DNA from: Streptomyces beigongshangae
GTDB lineage: Bacteria > Actinomycetota > Actinomycetes > Streptomycetales > Streptomycetaceae
Length of the DNA: 64,000 nucleotides
Direction of reading: 5' to 3'
Assembly: GCF_019710745.1 (NCBI RefSeq)
Contig: NZ_JAHKJW010000035.1
Coordinates: 12,397 to 76,396, forward strand
Shown here piece after piece: positions 40,250 through 49,593 of this stretch. Position 1 is the stretch's first letter; the number at the start of each line of letters is the position of its first letter. The notes below the pieces were generated by a model. It ran no database searches. It worked only from the letters and a program-made list of their open reading frames with translations, and was not told where the DNA came from. The translations under genes and the position numbers were made by a program.

Positions 40250-43200
40250 TCATTCCTCGGCCGTGGGCCGCCGGGAGGCCGCCGTCGCCCCGCCGACGTC
40301 GGTCAGGGGGCGCAGCCGGTAGGTGTAGGAGTAGTCCCGGTCGGCGGGGAGCTTGTACTCGTCGTGCGTGTGAGCGCCCCAGCTGTCGTCGCCGCCCACA
40401 CCCATCTGCCGGTGGTTCACGCGCAGGACGACCTCGTCCCGCGGGGTCAGCTGGTAGTCGTGGCGCGTACCGGCCGACAGGTCCTCGGGGGTGAAGTGCG
40501 AGGCGTTGACCTCGACGAGCGGTTCGCCGCAGACGAGCAGCCCGGCGCCGTCGCGGCCGGTCAGGGCGGCCCACCGGACATCGGTCCTGTTGCCGTTCTC
40601 CTGCGGGCGGATGTAGGGCGTCCACTGCCCGGCGACGGTCCCGGAGTACAGCCCCACGTCGGTGCCGTCGTTGCGGTCCCAGTGGTTCTCCTCGGGGCCG
40701 CGGCCGTAGTAGTGCAGGCGTTCCAGGCGTCCCGGCAGCAGGAGCAGGGTGCCGACCTCCGGGAGGTAGGGCAGGCTCGCGGCGCCGGGGTGCAGGGTGT
40801 TGCCGACCTTGATCTCGCCGTTGCCGAAGACCGTGTACGTGGTGGTGTACGCCGACTCGACGGTGGTGGGCAGGGTCCCGGTGACCTCGATCCGGACGGC
40901 CCGGTCGCGCAGGGCGCGCACGCTCACGTCCGTCACCTTCCGCCGGGTGCCGGCGTCGCGCCAGGTCTGGTTGCGGATGTGCTGGCCGTTGCCCCGGTCG
41001 TTGTCGGTCGGTGCGCGCCAGAAGTTCGGCACGGGTCCGGCGGTGATCAGCCGGGTGCCGCGGGCCTCGTACGAGGTGATGGTCCCGGTGCCCTTGTCGA
41101 CGGTGACGGAGAAGCCGTCCCCCCGCACCGTGACGGAGCGCTCGCCGTCCCGGTGGCGCAGCGCTGGGACGCGTCCCAGCGGCACGGGCCGTACGGGCGG
41201 GCTGCCGGCGTCGACCGGGAGCTGCTGTGCGGCCACCTCGAAGCCGGCCTCCGCCCACTTCGTGCGCTCCCTGGTCGTGAAGGACAGCCGCAGGAAGTAC
41301 TCCGTGCCGGGCGCCGGGCGGGCCGGTGTTCCGAAGGGCACGGTGATGTCCTTGCCGCTGAGCGGTGGTACGTCCAGCTGGGCGCGGCTCAGCTTTCCGT
41401 GCCGTACGGTCCTCCCGTCCGCGACGAGTTCCCACCTGCCGTCGAAGTCACGGAGGTCGGTGAACAGGTACTCGTTGGTGAGGGTGACCGCCGCGCCGGG
41501 CGTGAGGGTGTCGCCGGAGGCCGGCGCGGCGCCGACGGCCTGGTAGATCCGCTTGACCTCGGCGGCCTTGCCGGTGTGCCCGCGGTCGGCGGTGACGATG
41601 CCGTCCGCGACGAAGGCTCCGTCGTTCGGGTGGTCGCCCCAGTCGCCGCCGTAGGCGAAGTACGTGCGCTCCCCGGGCCGTTCCCTCGTCACCCCGACGG
41701 TGGCCGCGTCGAACCAGAACCGCACTCCCTCGTCACCGGGTCCGCGTCCGTCCGAGGCCAGTTCGGCCCCCGACAGGGCGCGGGCGTATACGCGTGCCCG
41801 CCGGATCGTGCCGCTGAACTCGCGGGTGGGGTTGTCGACGTCCGTGGCGAGCGAGAGGGGCGCGGTGTTGGCCGCGGGCCGCCGGGTGGTGGTCCGGGTG
41901 GCCCTGGCCGTGCCGTCGACGTACAGGGTCAGTGTGCCCGCCGCCGCGTCGAAGACGCCGGCGACGTGGTGCTCCCGGCCGGTCCAGCCGTCCGGGAGCG
42001 CCCAGTTCGCGGCCACCCACTGGCCGTCGCCGTGGATGAAGAACTCCAGGGTCCGGTCCGTCTGCTTCAGGGCGTACTGGGTGTCGCCCTTGGCGACGAT
42101 CGGCTGGTGGTAGCCGGTGACGTGCGGGGTGATCCAGGCTTCCAGGGTCAGGGAGCCGGTGAGGTCGAGGCCGGGGTCGCGGGCGAAGACCGTGCTGCCG
42201 GACAGGCCCTTCTCCCGGTCGAAGGCCGCGCCGCCGGCCTGGATCTCCCCGCGCAGGGCGCCGGGTCCCTCCTCGGTGAACAGGGTGCGCCGCGGGGTCG
42301 GCGTGGTCAGGGACTGGTCGGCGAAGTCCCAGATCCAGCCGCCCTGCAGCACGTCGTGGCGCCGGACGACGTCCCAGTACTTCTTGAAGTTGCCGGTCGA
42401 GTTCCCCATCGAGTGGGAGTACTCGATCATGACGTACGGGCGGGTGTCCGAGGTGTCCTTCGCGCGGGCCTCGACACGGGCGGGGCTCTCGTACATCTTC
42501 GAGCGGATGTCGCTGATGTGCGGCCGGTCGTCGCCCTCGTACTGGATGACGCGGGTGGGGTCGTACGAGCGGATCCAGTCGCGCATGGCGACGAAGGTGC
42601 TGCCGCCGCCGGCCTCGTTGCCGAGCGACCAGATGACGACCGAGGCGTGGTTCTTGTCGCGGTGGACCATGTTCCGGGCGCGGGCCACGCAGGCCCTGCT
42701 CCAGTCCGCGTGGTCGCCCGGGTACTCGTCGCGGATGCCGTGGGTCTCCAGGTTGGTCTCGTCCACGAGGTACAGGCCGTACTCGTCGGCGAGTTCGTAC
42801 CAGAGCGTGTTGTTCGGGTAGTGCGAGGTGCGGACGGAGTTGATGTTCGTCCGCTTGATGGTCTGGATGTCCCGCACCATGTCCGCGCGGGTGAGGGCGG
42901 TGCCGCGGTCGGGGTGCATCTCGTGCCGGTTGGTGCCGCGCAGGGAGACGGGCTGCCCGTTGACGCGCATCAGCCCGTCCTTCAGGGCGAACTCGCGCAG
43001 GCCGACGCGGTGGGAGAGCGTCTCGACGACCTCGCCCGCCGGGTCGCGCAGCCGCAGCACGGCCGTGTAGAGGTACGGGTGCTCGGCCGACCACAGCTGC
43101 GGCGCGGGGACCGCCCTGGTGGCCCGCACGGTCACGTCCTGGCCGGCCGGGACGGAGTCCAGGTCGACGGTCTGCTGCAGCGGGCGGGACCAGACGGCGT

Positions 43201-44209
43201 GCCCGCGGGCGTCGTGGAGCTGGGTCTCGACGGAGTACGTGCCCCCGGTGCCGGTACCGGTGCCCTCCCGGCCGGCGTAGTCGCGCACGCTCGCGGTGAC
43301 CGACAGCTCGGCGGCCTTGCAGCCGTCGCTCAGCGGGGTGTCCAGCTTGAAGTCGCGCAGGTGCACGGCCGGGGTGGAGTAGAGGTGGACCGAGCGGAAG
43401 ATGCCGCTCAGCCGGATCATGTCCTGGTCCTCCAGCCAGTCGCCGTCGGAGTAGCGGTACACCTCCACCGCGATCTGGTTGGTACCGGGCTTGAGGTGCT
43501 CGGTGATGTCGTACTCGGCGGGGGTGTACGAGTCCTCGCGGTAGCCCACCAGCTCGCCGTTGATCCACACGTAGTGGGCCGACTTGACGCCTTCGAAGTG
43601 CAGGAACGTCCGCCGGCCCGACCACCCCCGCGGGACGGTGAAGGTGCGTCTGTACTGGCCCACGGGGTTGTAGCGGGTCGGGGCGGCCGGGGGCCGCGGC
43701 TCCTCGCCCAGGCCGTTGGGTCCCCAGTAGGGGTAGGTGATGTTGATGTAGATCGGGAAGTCGTAGCCGTGCAGCTGCCAGGCGGAGGGGACGGGAACGG
43801 TGTCCCAGGAGCTGTCGTCGACGTCGGTGCGGTGGAAGTCGGTGTCCCGGTCGTCCGGGCGGTCGGCGTAGGCGAACTTCCACCTCCCGTCGAGGCTCAT
43901 CCGGTACGGCGAGCGCGTGCGGTCGCCCGCCAGGGCCTGCGCGACGTCCGCGTAGGGCGTGAGCGTGGTGTGCGGTGGCTCGCTGCCGACCTGGAAGACG
44001 TCGATGGCGCCGTTCCACTCCGGCGGGCCGTCCGCGGCGGGCGGGTCCGCGGCGTGCGGGTCCGCGGCGGCGCGGGCGGCGGGGGACGACACGGCGGGCA
44101 GGGCGAGTGCGCCCAGGACGGCGGCCCCTCCCTCGACGAGCCGGCGGCGGCTGACGGGGAACGGGCGCGGGTGAGGACGCGGGTGCGGCTGCGGGTGAGG
44201 CTGCGGCAT
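40250..44209 (-). CDS. Exported GH2 beta-galactosidase with inserted LamG-like domain
   Basis: 1319 aa, larger than classical LacZ (about 1020). A twin-arginine signal is present ('VSRRRLVEGGAAVLGALALP', after a His/Pro-rich tail), so it is exported folded. The GH2 domains follow: sugar-binding, immunoglobulin-like, and the TIM barrel with acid/base Glu in 'SLGNEAGGG' (about 530) and nucleophile Glu in 'MIEYSHSMGN' (about 595). At about 656-820 a concanavalin-like LamG domain is inserted ('GSLTLEAWITPHVTGYHQPI'), then the C-terminal Bgal small-chain domain. The LamG part may bind polysaccharide. ATG 44209 begins the signal. Confidence 0.9.
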   Translation of the reverse strand: MPQPHPQPHPRPHPRPFPVSRRRLVEGGAAVLGALALPAVSSPAARAAADPHAADPPAADGPPEWNGAIDVFQVGSEPPHTTLTPYADVAQALAGDRTRSPYRMSLDGRWKFAYADRPDDRDTDFHRTDVDDSSWDTVPVPSAWQLHGYDFPIYINITYPYWGPNGLGEEPRPPAAPTRYNPVGQYRRTFTVPRGWSGRRTFLHFEGVKSAHYVWINGELVGYREDSYTPAEYDITEHLKPGTNQIAVEVYRYSDGDWLEDQDMIRLSGIFRSVHLYSTPAVHLRDFKLDTPLSDGCKAAELSVTASVRDYAGREGTGTGTGGTYSVETQLHDARGHAVWSRPLQQTVDLDSVPAGQDVTVRATRAVPAPQLWSAEHPYLYTAVLRLRDPAGEVVETLSHRVGLREFALKDGLMRVNGQPVSLRGTNRHEMHPDRGTALTRADMVRDIQTIKRTNINSVRTSHYPNNTLWYELADEYGLYLVDETNLETHGIRDEYPGDHADWSRACVARARNMVHRDKNHASVVIWSLGNEAGGGSTFVAMRDWIRSYDPTRVIQYEGDDRPHISDIRSKMYESPARVEARAKDTSDTRPYVMIEYSHSMGNSTGNFKKYWDVVRRHDVLQGGWIWDFADQSLTTPTPRRTLFTEEGPGALRGEIQAGGAAFDREKGLSGSTVFARDPGLDLTGSLTLEAWITPHVTGYHQPIVAKGDTQYALKQTDRTLEFFIHGDGQWVAANWALPDGWTGREHHVAGVFDAAAGTLTLYVDGTARATRTTTRRPAANTAPLSLATDVDNPTREFSGTIRRARVYARALSGAELASDGRGPGDEGVRFWFDAATVGVTRERPGERTYFAYGGDWGDHPNDGAFVADGIVTADRGHTGKAAEVKRIYQAVGAAPASGDTLTPGAAVTLTNEYLFTDLRDFDGRWELVADGRTVRHGKLSRAQLDVPPLSGKDITVPFGTPARPAPGTEYFLRLSFTTRERTKWAEAGFEVAAQQLPVDAGSPPVRPVPLGRVPALRHRDGERSVTVRGDGFSVTVDKGTGTITSYEARGTRLITAGPVPNFWRAPTDNDRGNGQHIRNQTWRDAGTRRKVTDVSVRALRDRAVRIEVTGTLPTTVESAYTTTYTVFGNGEIKVGNTLHPGAASLPYLPEVGTLLLLPGRLERLHYYGRGPEENHWDRNDGTDVGLYSGTVAGQWTPYIRPQENGNRTDVRWAALTGRDGAGLLVCGEPLVEVNASHFTPEDLSAGTRHDYQLTPRDEVVLRVNHRQMGVGGDDSWGAHTHDEYKLPADRDYSYTYRLRPLTDVGGATAASRRPTAEE

Positions 44210-44545
44210 GGCTGTGGCCTTCCTCGGTACGACAGCGGGGCGCACGAACTGAGGGAGCGTCAGGGCTGGTCGGGTTCGGTCGATGCGGTCGGCGTACGGG
44301 AGGTGGTGCCGGGCCGGAAGGCGACCGGTGAGGACGAAGGCACCCGGTGAGCCACGGAAAACCCTAGGACCCGAACACAAGACGAGCAATGACCCTGTCG
44401 GACTTTGTGTGAACCTGAGGGCGGCGGACGCGGCCGACGGTCGTGACCGGCGGGCCGCTCCCCCGCTCCGATGCTCCCCGGTACGGTCCGCGGCACAACG
44501 CGGCGGGCGGCGCAACGGTCAGTTCAGCGGCGGGCGGCGCAGCGG
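44210..44545. other. Gap with a 23-bp direct repeat
   Basis: No gene is evident in these 336 bp, which must hold the promoter of the exported beta-galactosidase. Copies at 44500-44522 and 44527-44549 (starting GCGGCGGGCGGCGCA) differ at one base; the second runs into the end of the macrodomain gene. Confidence 0.6.
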
Positions 44546-45067
44546 TCAGGGCTGCGGTCGGCGCACCTGCGCGGCGAACGCCTCGTACGCCCGCTCGTCG
44601 AAGAGGACGAACCTGACGTCGTCGACCGCCGTCTGCGCGCCCCGCACCGTCGCGACGGCGATGCGGGCGGCGTCCTCCAGCGGCCATCCGTAGACGCCGG
44701 CGGAGACGGCCGGGAACGCGACGCTCCGCGCCCCCAGCCCGTCCGCGACCCGCAGCGACTCCCGGTAGCAGGAGGCCAGCAGTCCGGACCGGTCCTCGCT
44801 CCGGCTGAAGACGGGTCCGACGGTGTGGATCACCCACCGCGCGTCCAGCCGACCGGCGGTCGTGGCGACGGCCTGCCCCGTCGGCAGCCCCTTGCCGTAC
44901 CGCGAGGCACGCAGCTCCCGGCACTCCGCGAGGATGTCCGGGCCGCCGCGCCGGTGGATCGCGCCGTCCACGCCCCCGCCGCCCAGCAGGGAGGAGTTCG
45001 CGGCGTTGACGATCGCGTCCACGCCCTGCTCGGTGATGTCGCCCTGGACGAGGTGGAGGGTGGTCAT
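44546..45067 (-). CDS. Macrodomain protein (O-acetyl-ADP-ribose deacetylase-like)
   Basis: 173-aa stand-alone macrodomain. It shows the ADP-ribose-binding loop 'DAIVNAANSSLLGGGGVDGA' (18-37) with the conserved Asn pair and Asp, and the second loop 'AFPAVSAGVYGWPLEDAA' (118-134). Enzymes of this MacroD/YmdB group remove acetyl-ADP-ribose or reverse mono-ADP-ribosylation. Start ATG 45067 overlaps the stop of the preceding FAD oxidoreductase by 4 bp, so the two are translationally coupled. Confidence 0.93.
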   Translation of the reverse strand: MTTLHLVQGDITEQGVDAIVNAANSSLLGGGGVDGAIHRRGGPDILAECRELRASRYGKGLPTGQAVATTAGRLDARWVIHTVGPVFSRSEDRSGLLASCYRESLRVADGLGARSVAFPAVSAGVYGWPLEDAARIAVATVRGAQTAVDDVRFVLFDERAYEAFAAQVRRPQP

Positions 45068-46482
45068 GTCCGGCGGAGCCTCTTCCATACGGCCTTGGCG
45101 GCGTTGTGCCCCGACATGCCGTGCACGCCGGGGCCGGGCGGGGTGGCGGAGGAGCAGAGGAACACCGCGGGGTGCGGTGTGCGGTACGGGAACGCCGACA
45201 GGGTGGGGCGCAGCATGAGCTGGAGGCCGGAGGAGGCGCCGCAGCCGATGTCGCCGCCCACGTAGTTGGCGTTGCGGGCGGCCAGTTCGGGCGGGCCCGC
45301 CGTGGCCCGGGCCAGGACCCGGTCGCGGAAGCCGGGCGCGAAACGCTCCAGCTGGCGCTCGACGCGGTCCGTGAGGTCCCCGGTCCAGCCGTTCGGGACA
45401 TGGCCGTACGCCCAGAACACCTGCTTGCCCTCGGGTGCCCGGGAAGGGTCGACGACGCCGGGCTGCACGGTGATCAGGAACGGCGCGTCCGGGGCCCGGC
45501 CCTCCCGGGAGGCCGCGCGCAGGGCGGCCCCGATCTCCCGGCTGTCCGCGCCGACCTGCACCGTGCCGGCCCTGCGGGCCTCCGGTGCGGTCCACGGCAC
45601 CGGTCCGTCGAGGGCGTAGTCGATCTTGAAGACGCCCGCCCCGTAGCGGTAGTGCCCGTAGTACCGCCCGAAGCCCGCGATCCGGCTCAGCGCGGTGGGC
45701 GAGGTGTCGAAGACGTACGCGCGGGCGGGCGGCAGGTCGTCCAGGCGCTTGACCTCGTAGTCGGTGTGGACGGCGCCGCCCAGGTCCGCCAGGTACGCGG
45801 CGAGCGCGTCGGAGATCGCCTGGGAGCCGCCGCGGGCGACGGGCCAGCCGCGGGCGTGCGCGGCCAGCGCGAAGACCAGTCCGACGGCGCCGGTGGCGAG
45901 GCCGTCGAGCGGGGACATGACGTGCGCGACGAGTCCCGCGAAGAGCGTCCTGGCCCGCTCGTCGCGGAACCTGCGCATCAGCCACGTCGAGGGCGGCAGA
46001 CCGGCCAGGCCGAAGCGGGCGAGGGTGAGCGGGTCGCGGGGCAGCGCGCTGAGCGGCAGGGACATGAAGTCCCGTACGAGGGTGTCCCACCGGTGGGTGA
46101 AGGGCTCCACGAGTCTGCGGTAGGTGCCCGCGTCGCGCGGTCCGAAGGAGGCCGCCGTCTCGGCCACGGACCGGGACAGCACGGCCGCCGTGCCGTCCGG
46201 GAAGGGGTGCGCCATGGGCAGCCCGGGCTGGAGCCACTCCAGTCCGTACCGGTCGAGGGGCATCGACCGGAAGGCGGGCGAGTTGACGCCCAGGGGGTGC
46301 GCGGCCGAGCACGGGTCGTGCCGGAAGCCGGGCAGGGTCAGCTCCTCGGTGCGGGCGCCTCCCCCGACGGTGTCGCGCGCCTCGAAGACGGCCACGGAGA
46401 AGCCCCGGCGGGCCAGCTCCACGGCAGCGGTCAGGCCGTTCGGCCCCGCACCCACCACGACGGCATCGAGCATCGACGGCAC
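45064..46482 (-). CDS. FAD-dependent oxidoreductase (PYROXD2/phytoene-desaturase-like)
   Basis: 472-aa flavoprotein. The N-terminal dinucleotide-binding motif 'VVVGAGPNGLTAAVELARRG' (about 8-27) and the C-terminal 'GPGVHGMSGHNAAKAV' FAD-contact region are typical of the amine-oxidase/phytoene-desaturase superfamily, PYROXD2-like branch. Substrate unknown; there are no carotenoid genes nearby. Start ATG 46482. It is coupled to a macrodomain gene by a 4-bp overlap. Confidence 0.85.
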   Translation of the reverse strand: MPSMLDAVVVGAGPNGLTAAVELARRGFSVAVFEARDTVGGGARTEELTLPGFRHDPCSAAHPLGVNSPAFRSMPLDRYGLEWLQPGLPMAHPFPDGTAAVLSRSVAETAASFGPRDAGTYRRLVEPFTHRWDTLVRDFMSLPLSALPRDPLTLARFGLAGLPPSTWLMRRFRDERARTLFAGLVAHVMSPLDGLATGAVGLVFALAAHARGWPVARGGSQAISDALAAYLADLGGAVHTDYEVKRLDDLPPARAYVFDTSPTALSRIAGFGRYYGHYRYGAGVFKIDYALDGPVPWTAPEARRAGTVQVGADSREIGAALRAASREGRAPDAPFLITVQPGVVDPSRAPEGKQVFWAYGHVPNGWTGDLTDRVERQLERFAPGFRDRVLARATAGPPELAARNANYVGGDIGCGASSGLQLMLRPTLSAFPYRTPHPAVFLCSSATPPGPGVHGMSGHNAAKAVWKRLRRT

Positions 46483-46625
46483 CTTCGGACTCCTTCGTCA
46501 GCCGACGGCCACTGGGGGTCAGGATATGCCGGGCCCGCGGCCGCCCCGCTTCAGCCCCGCCCCGCCGGGCCCGTGGTACGCGCCGGGCCCCCCGTGGTTC
46601 GCGCCGGTCCCCGTACCGCCGCGGC

Positions 46626-47471
46626 TCAGGCGCCGTCCGCTAGGAGCGCCACCACCCGGCGGGCCGTGGCCGCGTCGCGTGCCGCCGTGAACGGGAGCGC
46701 GTTGCCGCCGGTTATGCGGAACGGCTCCCCCGAGAGCGTCAGGTGCGCGCCGCCCGCCTCCTCGACGAGGAGGATGCCCGCCGCGTGGTCCCAGGCGGCC
46801 TCCCAGGAGAACGCGGTGGCGTCCAGCTCGCCGCGCGCGACGGCGAGGTACTCCAGACCGGCCGAGCCGCAGGCCCGCGGGGCGACGCCGTCCGTGCGCA
46901 GGCCCAGGAGCGCGCGCTTCTGGTCGTCCGTCGTGTAGTCCGGGTGGGAGGTGGCGACTTCGAGGTCGCGGCCGGGGTCGGGAGTGCCGGCCCGCAGGGG
47001 CGTGCCGTCGAGCAGGGCGCCACGGCCCCGCACGGCCACGGCGAGCTGGTCGCGGGCCGGGGCGTACGTCCAGGACGCCAGGAGGACTCCACGCCGGGCG
47101 AGCGCGACCAGCGTGCAGAAGCCGGGGTCGCCGTGGACGAACTGACGGGTGCCGTCGACGGGGTCGACTATCCAGACCGGCGTGTCGTCCTGGATCGCCT
47201 CGTACGTCACCGGGTTGGCGTGCACCGCCTCCTCGCCGACCACGACGGAGCCGGGCAGCAGCTTGCCGAGCACCTCGGTGAGGTACTGCTCGGCCTTGCG
47301 GTCGGCGTCCGTGACCAGGTCGTGCGGGCCGCTCTTCTGGTCGACCTCGTGCGCCGCGAGCCGCCGGAAGCGCGGCATGATCTCGGTGGCGGCGGCCCTG
47401 CGGACGGCCTCCTCGACGTCGGCGGTGCGGTGCGCGAGAAACTCGTCGATGGTTTCCATGTGTTCGATCAT
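46626..47471 (-). CDS. Inositol monophosphatase family protein
   Basis: 281-aa Mg-dependent phosphatase of the IMPase/FBPase-like superfamily. Metal-binding sites are visible: 'VVGEEAVHA' (Glu), 'IVDPVDGTRQFVHG' (DPxDGT motif, about 100-112) and 'WEAAWDHAAGILLVEEAGG' near the C-terminus. It dephosphorylates inositol phosphate, histidinol phosphate, PAP or a similar compound. ATG 47471 is preferred because GGAGAC lies directly upstream; ATG 47459 is possible. Confidence 0.88.
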   Translation of the reverse strand: MIEHMETIDEFLAHRTADVEEAVRRAAATEIMPRFRRLAAHEVDQKSGPHDLVTDADRKAEQYLTEVLGKLLPGSVVVGEEAVHANPVTYEAIQDDTPVWIVDPVDGTRQFVHGDPGFCTLVALARRGVLLASWTYAPARDQLAVAVRGRGALLDGTPLRAGTPDPGRDLEVATSHPDYTTDDQKRALLGLRTDGVAPRACGSAGLEYLAVARGELDATAFSWEAAWDHAAGILLVEEAGGAHLTLSGEPFRITGGNALPFTAARDAATARRVVALLADGA

Positions 47472-47612
47472 GTCTCCATGAGAGCACGCACCACTGACAA
47501 TCCCCGCCCGTCGGGTGCATCCCGGGTGGAATCGGCATGAACAACGAGGACTCGGGCGCCGGCCCGGGGTCCGCCGCGGGCCGCACCGGGCGGGCATCGC
47601 GTGGGCCCCGGG

Positions 47613-49547
47613 TCAGCGCCCGACCGCGTACCCCTGCATCCCGCGCGGATTCGCGGCCGCCGACAGCACACCGGTGCGCGGGTCGCGGGCCACCGCGCAC
47701 AGCCGTCCCTCGGACCAGGCGCCGCCGACCTGGACGTCGTGGCCGCGGCGCCGCAGCTCCGCGACGACCGCGGGATCCGTGCGCGACTCCACGGTCACGC
47801 TGCCGGGGCGCATGCCGCGCGGGTGGAAGGAGCCGGGGAAGCTGTCGTTGTGCCAGTTCGGGGCGTCGATCGCGCCCTGCAGGTCCAGGCCGCCGCGTAC
47901 CTCCGCGCGCAGGGCGACGGCCAGGAAGAAGTGCAGCTGCCACTGGTCCTGCTGGTCACCGCCCGGCGTGCCGAACGCCAGGACGGGGACCCCGTCCCGC
48001 AGCGCGAGCGACGGGGTGAGCGTCGTGCGCGGACGGCGTCCCGGAGTCAGGGAGTTGGGCAGTCCTTCCTCCAGCCAGGCCATCTGGAGCCGGGTGCCGA
48101 GCGGGAAGCCCAGCTCGGGCACGACCGGGTTGGACTGCAGCCAGCCGCCGCTGGGGGTGGCCGAGACCATGTTGCCCCAGCGGTCGACGACGTCGAGGTG
48201 GCAGGTGTCGCCCCGGGTGCCGCCGTCCGCGGAGACGCCCGGTTCGCCGGGCACGGGGGACGCCGGCGGCTCGGCCACGGTCGGCTCGCCCGCCCCCGGG
48301 GCTCCCGGCTGGACGGCGGTTCTCTCTCCGGCGGCCACCGCGCGCGCATGCCCGGCGAGCAGCGGGGTCCGCCCGCCGGGGCTCCCCGGCCGCAGCCCGT
48401 GGGAGGCCCGCTCGCCGATCAGCGCCCGCCGCCCGGCGTTGTACTCCGGCGACAGCAGGTCCGACAGCAGGTCGGCCGGGGGCACCCCGCCGGCGTCCCC
48501 GTACCATGCCTCCCGGTCGGCCATCGCGAGCTTGCAGCCCTCGACCAGCAGGTGCACGTACTCGGCGGAGCCGTACCGCGGCAGCTCGGGCGGCAGCAGG
48601 GCCAGCTGCTGGAGGAGCACCGGGCCCTGGCTCCAGGGCCCGGCCTTGCACAGGGTCCAGCCCCGCCAGTCGTACGTGGCCGGCGTCTCGTAGCCGGCGG
48701 ACCAGGAGGCCAGGTCGGCCGCCGTGAGCGTGCCGGTGTGCCGCTCGCCGCTGGTGTCCCGCGTGGGGCGGCCCGCCTGCCGCACCAGCGCCTCGGCGAT
48801 GAAGCCCTCCCGCCAGATCCGCCGCGCGGCCTCGATCCCGGCGACCCGGGCACCGGCGGCCCAGGCGCCGGCGACCCGTTCCCCGGACCCGCCCGCGCCT
48901 CCGGCCTCCCGCGCGGCCCGGGACTCCTCCGCGGTCCGGGACTCCTCCGCGGCCTCCGTGAGCAGCCGTCGCCAGGTCGCGGCCAGCGCGGGGTTCCGGA
49001 ACAGTTCGCCCGGCCGCGGGGGCCTGCCTCCCGGCAGGTACACCTCGGCGGACGACGCCCACTCGGTCTCGAAGAGCTCCCGTACGGTCTCCACGGTCTC
49101 ACCGACGCGCTCCACGGGTGCGTGCCCGTCCTCCGCGTACCCGATGGCGTACTTCAGGACGTCCGCCAGGGACTTGGTGCCGTGGTCGCGCAGGAGCAGC
49201 ATCCACGCGTCGAAGGCGCCGGGCACGGCGGCCGCGAGCGGCCCGGTGCCGGGCACGAGGTCCAGGCCCAGTCCCCGGTAGTGGGCGACCGTGGCCCCCG
49301 CCGGGGCCACGCCCTGCCCGCACAGGACCCGCACCTCGCCGCCCGCCGGGGCGAGGAGGATCGGCACCTCGCCCGCGGGCCCGTTGAGGTGCGGCTCGAC
49401 GACGTGCAGCACGAACCCCGCGGCAACGGCGGCGTCGTACGCGTTGCCGCCGTCCTCCAGCACGGCCATCGCCGACTGCGAGGCGAGCCAGTGCGTGGAG
49501 GACACCATTCCGAAGGTGCCCTGGAGGGTGGGGCGGGTGGTGAACAC
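47613..49547 (-). CDS. Gamma-glutamyltransferase-family protein, no signal peptide
   Basis: 644-aa Ntn-hydrolase of the gamma-glutamyltransferase superfamily. The catalytic Thr is T448 in 'GDTCHLDVVDRWGNMV', where self-cleavage would make the small subunit. N-terminal 'ASQSAMAVLEDGGNAYDAAV' and C-terminal 'TLTPSLALRDGVPVLAFGTP' are conserved. No export signal is visible, unlike the second homologue at 61491-63302. Such cytoplasmic members include acylases or hydrolases of small gamma-glutamyl compounds. Two low-complexity stretches (Glu/Ala/Arg at about 195-225, Pro/Gly/Ala at about 405-440) enlarge it. Confidence 0.85.
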   Translation of the reverse strand: MFTTRPTLQGTFGMVSSTHWLASQSAMAVLEDGGNAYDAAVAAGFVLHVVEPHLNGPAGEVPILLAPAGGEVRVLCGQGVAPAGATVAHYRGLGLDLVPGTGPLAAAVPGAFDAWMLLLRDHGTKSLADVLKYAIGYAEDGHAPVERVGETVETVRELFETEWASSAEVYLPGGRPPRPGELFRNPALAATWRRLLTEAAEESRTAEESRAAREAGGAGGSGERVAGAWAAGARVAGIEAARRIWREGFIAEALVRQAGRPTRDTSGERHTGTLTAADLASWSAGYETPATYDWRGWTLCKAGPWSQGPVLLQQLALLPPELPRYGSAEYVHLLVEGCKLAMADREAWYGDAGGVPPADLLSDLLSPEYNAGRRALIGERASHGLRPGSPGGRTPLLAGHARAVAAGERTAVQPGAPGAGEPTVAEPPASPVPGEPGVSADGGTRGDTCHLDVVDRWGNMVSATPSGGWLQSNPVVPELGFPLGTRLQMAWLEEGLPNSLTPGRRPRTTLTPSLALRDGVPVLAFGTPGGDQQDQWQLHFFLAVALRAEVRGGLDLQGAIDAPNWHNDSFPGSFHPRGMRPGSVTVESRTDPAVVAELRRRGHDVQVGGAWSEGRLCAVARDPRTGVLSAAANPRGMQGYAVGR

Positions 49548-49593
49548 GGGGGACTCCTCACTGCGGGGCGGACCCGCGGCCGGCGGTCGGTGA

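Noticed and set aside
40178..44350. Very long plus-strand open frame opposite the beta-galactosidase gene
   Set aside because: A shadow frame caused by high GC at third codon positions; the product is Val/Gly/Arg-rich without domains, while the minus strand shows a clear GH2 enzyme.
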